Positions 58,779 to 64,000 of a stretch of 64,000 nt of DNA are shown one piece after another. Made by a program: the position numbers and the translations under genes. Below the pieces are notes generated by a model that saw only the letters and a list, made by a program, of their open reading frames with translations, searched no databases and had not been told where the DNA came from. Source of the DNA: Laetiporus sulphureus 93-53 (lineage: Eukaryota; Basidiomycota; Agaricomycetes; Polyporales; Laetiporaceae); assembly GCF_001632365.1 (NCBI RefSeq), contig NW_024468540.1, positions 354,309-418,308 on the forward strand, read 5' to 3'. The first letter of the stretch is position 1; each line of letters begins with the position of its first letter.

Positions 58779-61626
58779 ATGTCCTCTCGCTTCAGACTGC
58801 GACCTGTTACAGACTCGTCACCGAGTGGCCACTCCGCGTTCACCAACAGAGTGGTCAGTCCGCCGTGATGAGGTGCAAACAACCGCTGATTATTGATTCG
58901 TAGGAGATAATCGACAGTGATAGCGGCTCGGAGTTGGAGGAGCTAGCTACTATTTCTAGGATTCTCGCTCAGCGCCGTCGTGGGCAGCGACGAGAAGAAG
59001 ACGAAGGGGAGGAAGCCGATCAGAGCGAGCATGAACATCCGAAAGAATTGTCACGCGCCCACCAAGATGCCCCACCATCCGACGAACAAATCTCATTGCT
59101 GGCTCAGATCAAGGTGGAAGCGCAAGACGAGGTGGTGAGATATTTTGACGCCGATGGCGACCCCATCCCCGTATTCGGCGACAAAAAGCACCGGTGGGAC
59201 CCGAAACTGCTCTCAGGTGCGACAAAGGCAGTCAGTAGCTCATCGGCCTCTCCTCTGAATTTTTCTGATTTTGTTCACACCCACAACGTTCGTCCCCGCA
59301 CAGGCACGGCCGTGCGACCGCTGTCGCCGCAATAACGTGAAGTGCATCCTCAACACGGCCGAGTGGGCGCGCTGCGTGCTCTGCATGCTCTCTAGCAAGT
59401 CGTGCAGCCTCGCGCCAAAGTATGCGAATGGCCGGTCTGCGAAGGGTAACGCGGCCAATCAGGTGCAGAAACGCTATCAACAGTTGTGTGCGGAGCTGCT
59501 CAGTCAAGGGAGCACGTTTGATGAGCTTCCTCCGTCGCCAGAGACTGTTCCTGGACCCATGTCAGGGCCTTGGAAAGATGGAAAGACAAAGGCGGAGGTG
59601 CAAGAGCCCTCGTTATCAGAGCCCGCGTGCAAGCGTGCTGGGGCCAAGTCGCGTGCAAAGGGGAAGGCTAACGCTTCTGCACAAGGGGAGCAGGTGAACG
59701 GCAATGCGAGCAAGAAACGGCCGCACAAGGCGGCTGTGAAGAAGGAGGCTGTGCAAGTACCGGTCTCATCTCTGCCAGCCGAGGCAGAGAGAGCACCACA
59801 TATGGCCTCGGAAGGTTCCTCGCCACGCGCTGTAATTTCGCAGCAATCTCCCGCTGTGCCCTCATCAGATGTAAACGGCGCGCCGACGGCCACTTCCTCG
59901 TCGCTGAAGCGGCGGATTGTACCAGTCCTGACTATTAGCGATTCGGATAGTGATGATCTTTACGATGTAACTGAGTTCCGGCGTCCATTCAAACTCCAAC
60001 GCTTTGGGTCTAGCAATGGGGAATGGTAAGCTTCTATACGTTTTGCTAGGTAGACGCAATTATGTGTCTGATGCTAAACGTGACAGTATCCTCTCGAAGC
60101 AGGCTGCAAAAGTCGAGCCGGTTGCGGAGAGCATCAGCAGCTCTTCTCGGCCAGCTGCCCTCACGGCGAGCGGCAGTAACTCAACGGCTGTGACCGCGCC
60201 CGTCCACAATGTCCGGCCCGTTCAACCAGCGCCGTTATCGCCAGTGTATCCTGCTTCCGTTCCAGGTATATTTACCTATCGAGATCTAGCTGAGGGCGGG
60301 CTAGACTCGGAAACCCAAGGGTCCTCGCAGCACGTCCTCAAGGGACTCGTCTCTCGGGAGACCATCGCGAACAATAAAGGAAAGGGGAAAGCTAGGGAGA
60401 CCGATGATAGTGCACGACCGGACGCGGATGCCGTTTCTAACACCGCGTCGAAAGCCCCGAATGGTAAGTCGACGGATGTGAAGGCAAGGACGAAAACGAA
60501 GGCAGCGACGGCCTCGAGCTCGAATTCGCGCCCTACGATTAGGATTCCGCCACTACGAATCCCAGCCGCCAAAACCGCTGCCGCTCGGCCGGGAGAGCAG
60601 AATGGGGATATTGCTGCATCTATAGCTGTGGCCACCAACACTGCTGCTGCGACTGTCGTTGCAAACGGTGTTACCGGTACAAAGGCGGCTACAAGTGCTC
60701 AGACGCAGGCCGGCGAGTTGTCGGCTGCCAAACATTCTGTAACGACTACTAGGATCGAGCCTATTCTTCTTTCTCCTATCTCATCCAATGCGGCTGCTCC
60801 CGCAAAGACGGGGTCTTCCGTGCAGGGGCCCATGCCCGTACCGATGTCCATATCAGCCTCCCAGCTATCGGAAGCATTCGGCGGTGCTTCAGTTCCTTCT
60901 GTCCGTTCAGTCGGCGCGGATAAGGTGGTTATTCGTCAGCCTTCACCGAAAAAGAGCGCAAAAACTGTGGAGCGGGAGCCTCACCAGTTCGGAGATGACC
61001 GTCCGCCAGTCAATTCTCCGCCGATAGCTTCATCCTCCTCCGCACCTGCCGCTATCCAATCTATTACACACCATCCACAACCAGGCGATACTCAACCAGT
61101 CACTCCTCTACCAGGAGCAAGCGCCGCCGCGCCACCTGCTGACACGGAACCGCAAAACGTCCGCGACCTGCGCAACATGCTGCTCGAAGAACGCGTACAC
61201 GCGCTTCAATTTCGCGTGCGTTGCCTGGAGGAGCGCCTCGAGCACGCCGAGCGCAAGCACGAGGACCGCATCCGCCTGCTTGAACGGCAACACGACGAGC
61301 GCGTTCGACAGCTCGAGCGGCAGTCCGAGGAGCGGCTGCGCTTGTTTGAGCGCAGCGTTGAGGCGCGGCTGCATGGGTTGGAGACGCGCGAAAAGGCGGT
61401 ACAGGAGGGCGCGCAGACGGCGTTGGGGTTGGCGCAGGCGACGATGAAGGAGGTGGTGAGGGCGTCGGAGGGGAGGATTGGCGCGATTGAGGGGCTGTTG
61501 AAGGCGGCTGTGTCGGGGTCGGCTTCGGCGTCGGGGATACAGGATCAGTGTGAGGAGGGACTTCGTGAGGGCCAGTCTGGTCCTAGCCGTCTGGCGTCGA
61601 CATCTGCGGCTGGTGGGCAAACTTGA
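58779..61626 (+). CDS. Zn2Cys6-motif protein with C-terminal coiled coil, 887 aa
   Basis: Four exons in phase: 58779-58853, 58904-59230, 59304-60025 and 60087-61626. At residues about 137-166 lies a complete fungal binuclear zinc cluster, CX2CX6CX9CX2CX6C (CDRCRRNNVKC, then CVLCMLSSKSC), typical of DNA-binding transcription factors. Before it are acidic, Arg-rich stretches (RRRGQRREEDEGEE). After it come long disordered Ser/Ala/Pro-rich regions with basic patches (KKRPHKAAVKKE) and SDSDSDDLYD. Residues about 730-850 form a strong coiled coil rich in Glu/Arg heptads (RLLERQHDERVRQLERQ). No fungal-specific transcription-factor middle-homology domain is visible. A sequence-specific nuclear role is inferred, not shown. 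Confidence 0.82.
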
Positions 61627-62538
61627 GTGATTATGTTGCTCGGTGAGGTTTTTTTGTGTATCTTTAGTGTGCTTGACGCGTGTGTGCATTTGTATGGGAA
61701 TGAACGACTGCTGAGATTATGCTTCGCGGAATTATGTTGGCGAGAAAGTGAGATGGGAGTGTAGGACCAATCGGCAGGTGTTTGTTAGCTCACTTGTCTT
61801 GTTCGTTGACCTGCGTAGCGTTCGATTTGAAGGCAGAGCTTTATCTGGATTCGTCGATTCGGAGCTAATTATAATTGTAGCAGATATGACAATGTACAGC
61901 CGGTTAAGTTCTCCGGTATGGCGTTGACGTCTTTAGCGCTCAACGGTCGTCACGTAGAACAAGCCACCGAGGAGACACTACTTGTGGCCTGTCAATGGGA
62001 GCAATCAACTCCGCGGTACGTCCTACGTGTCACGCAATAAACTTCCTCTTTGTAGAGGAATATGTAAGATAAATCGCGCCTTACATTCCTGATTTACAGC
62101 AGCGTCCAATAACGTGCAGAGAGAGAATCAGAGCGCATGCCGGAGTCCATCTCAAGAACGAGTGTCCAGCCAGCTCCTGAACAGTCTGTAAAGCGATGGT
62201 CTTTGCCAAAGCGTGGTTCAATGAGTTCAACCTCGAGTCATCGAAATGCGATGCAAGCGGTGATGCGGGCTCACGAGTGCATGCATGGCACGTCAGTCGT
62301 ATGCCTGCGGCATAGGATCGTCTGAGGGTATGGCGCAAATGCTTCAGACCCAAATCGCATGTTGACCATCATGTTGTAAAAGATCATCGCGGTGCTACAT
62401 GCAATAAATAATCCATGACATTCCGAATCCAATCACAGCAATATATACACGCACGCGTACAAAAATCATCTCCGCTTACCATACACACCATAGCTGATCG
62501 TCAAGGAGACCTTTGTGCCACCGATAGTAGACCTAATT
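61627..62538. other. Intergenic between convergent genes
   Basis: Holds the 3' sides of the zinc-cluster gene (plus) and the kinase gene (minus). No supported gene. Confidence 0.4.
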
Positions 62539-64000
62539 CTAGGCTACGGAGTTGTGGAGCTGCGAGCCTCTCCGTGTTACTCCAGTCGCCTGTCGCTTCG
62601 CTCCGTCCTTCCCCTCCAGCCCTTCCATCTGGTCTGACCGGCGCTTCACCGGCTTGCTCGAACCCTCTGCCTGATCTCCTGCAGCGCTCGCCTGCGCCGA
62701 AAGACGAACGCTCCTCCTCAACAGTCCTTTCTCCTGCTGTTCGCTCGTTGTTTTCTTCTTCGACTGCTTCGACTGTTTCGATTGCTTCGCATTCTCCACC
62801 AGAGAGAGCCTCTCTGTAGCCATTCCAATGCTTTCGAACTTGTCGCTGACTTTGTCACGGACAAATCCTTGAGATAGGCTGTCCATCGCTTCCCAAAATG
62901 TTGCGAGAATCTCGTCATGCGTGGCGAGACACAAGCTGCCCACGTCAGTTGTCTTCACAGTGGCAGATGGACCTGGCTCAGGAAGGCTCTTAGCCTTAGA
63001 ATTTGGTCGGGGATCTTTGGGTAGCGCCGCAGTGAAATCTGGCTGGAAGGTTGGTTTGGCTGGTGGAGCTGGTTGAGGTGCACGAGCCTTGAGTGCCAGG
63101 TAGTGGTTGTGTGCTAGCTGCGAAAGAGAGTCCAATAAATTCTCGAACACATCCATTGTGTTTGTTTGGCTGCCATTCCCTGGTACCGGACATCCACTGT
63201 TTGTATTTCTCTCCGCCGCCGACATGGTGATTGCCGAAATCGTAGTCGCGAAATTCAAAGAACTTCAGGACATGTTCTTTCAGCCAGCCTACACGATCCA
63301 CCTCGCACTGATGGTCATGGAACCTCAATGACATCCATTCTATGATGAGAATGACAGACTCGAGATCATCCGAAACCTCGTTCTGCGCAGTCGAATTTCG
63401 GAGCAGTCGTGCGGAGATAAATTGCCATGTTCCCTGAATATCCCAATGACAGTGTGAGATGGTGGACAGTATTGAGAGCAGAAAAGACTTGCCGATCGTC
63501 CCACTCGCTTCGCACCACTTTTAAGCTCGTCTTTGGACTTGGCAAGATGCCAGTCAATCAGAAGAGCTTCGATGCGTCGGGGTTCATCCTTAGGAAGGTC
63601 TCGGGGATCAACCTCATCGAAGACCATATTGTAAGGACTCATGTCCCGTTGTAGCAAGCCGCACTTCTCCCACGCCTCGCAGTGTGCTGCCATCGAAAGA
63701 TTAGCACCAATGAATTACAGAATGCGACTTCCATCTCACCTCTCAGCACGCAAAAGCCCGCCATAATCAGTTCACCTGAACTGGAATAGCTATCCAATGG
63801 TCGACCAAGCTCCTTGAGTACGATGCGATAATGTCTCCGGACGGGACGCCCGTGCTTCAGATCGCCGCAAGCCTTCGTCTTCTGCTCGCCTACATAGCCA
63901 CCGTACAGGCACGTTGCAGTGTACGGTACCTCGGCCTCCTGGATACACTTGTACGTCGTGTGCTCACCGTCCTCCCATTCCTCCGGCCAGCAGTCCTTCA
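62539..64000 (-). CDS. FunK1-type fungal protein kinase, 5' end outside window
   Basis: FunK1 kinases are a basidiomycete-expanded family of divergent protein kinases with unknown substrates. From the right edge the minus strand reads HYRIVLKELGRPLDSY and GELIMAGFCVLR, then splices to AHCEAWEKCGLLQRDMSPYN (catalytic loop) and LLIDWHLAK (DFG-equivalent region). A GTGGGA...CAG intron then leads to GTWQFISARLL, the activation-segment signature of this family. It is followed by DDLESVILIIEWMSLRFHD. The tail from about 63170 (VFENLLDSLSQLAHNHYLAL) ends in a Lys/Gln/Ser-rich basic region with a QSKQSKQSK repeat and a probable nuclear signal (KPVKRRSD). The junction near 63180-63230 is unresolved. 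The N-terminal lobe is cut off. Confidence 0.85.

Overview
The window looks like nuclear DNA of a basidiomycete fungus, most likely an Agaricomycete. Protein genes are cut by many short introns (about 45-65 bp, GT-AG) and lie on both strands with short intergenic gaps. Several families typical of or restricted to mushroom-forming fungi are present: a FunK1-type protein kinase, two DUF6533 membrane proteins and an F-box/leucine-rich protein. No rRNA gene, convincing tRNA gene, CRISPR array or bacterial operon was seen. Gene models below were spliced by hand from reading frames, GT-AG sites and phase, so exon edges are predictions.

Layout. 1-8.1 kb: chaperonin subunit CCT6 (minus, cut by the left edge) divergent from APC1, the scaffold of the anaphase-promoting complex (plus). 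8.5-10.4 kb: a frameshifted F-box protein gene. 10.8-19.3 kb: a gene-poor, duplicated stretch with a PWP1-like relic, two diverged copies of a DUF6533 membrane-protein gene (the first truncated), a small tandem repeat and a 218-aa membrane protein. 20.4-20.9 kb: a foldback element with about 208-bp inverted arms. 22-35.5 kb: four minus-strand genes, namely an HMG-box factor, a glycine-rich RRM protein, an HMT1-type ABC transporter and the replicative helicase subunit MCM2. 36-41.1 kb and 48.3-49.4 kb: five related short-chain dehydrogenase (SDR) loci, of which only one (37.3-38.3 kb) reads intact. Between them are NAD kinase (plus) and a queuosine-salvage DUF2419/QNG1 protein (minus), which converge. 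50.3-52.8 kb: an unrecognised 832-aa protein. 55.9-58.0 kb: ATP-dependent PEP carboxykinase with a TATA box and a 5'-UTR intron. 58.8-61.6 kb: a Zn2Cys6/coiled-coil protein. 62.5-64 kb: a FunK1 kinase running off the right edge.

The housekeeping genes (CCT6, APC1, MCM2, NADK, QNG1, PEPCK) do not form one pathway. They are islands between accessory regions that show duplication and decay. I found no clearly new multi-gene system. The most notable signals are the DUF6533 duplicon with its truncation and a possible 2-nt exon, the decaying SDR family, and the foldback element.
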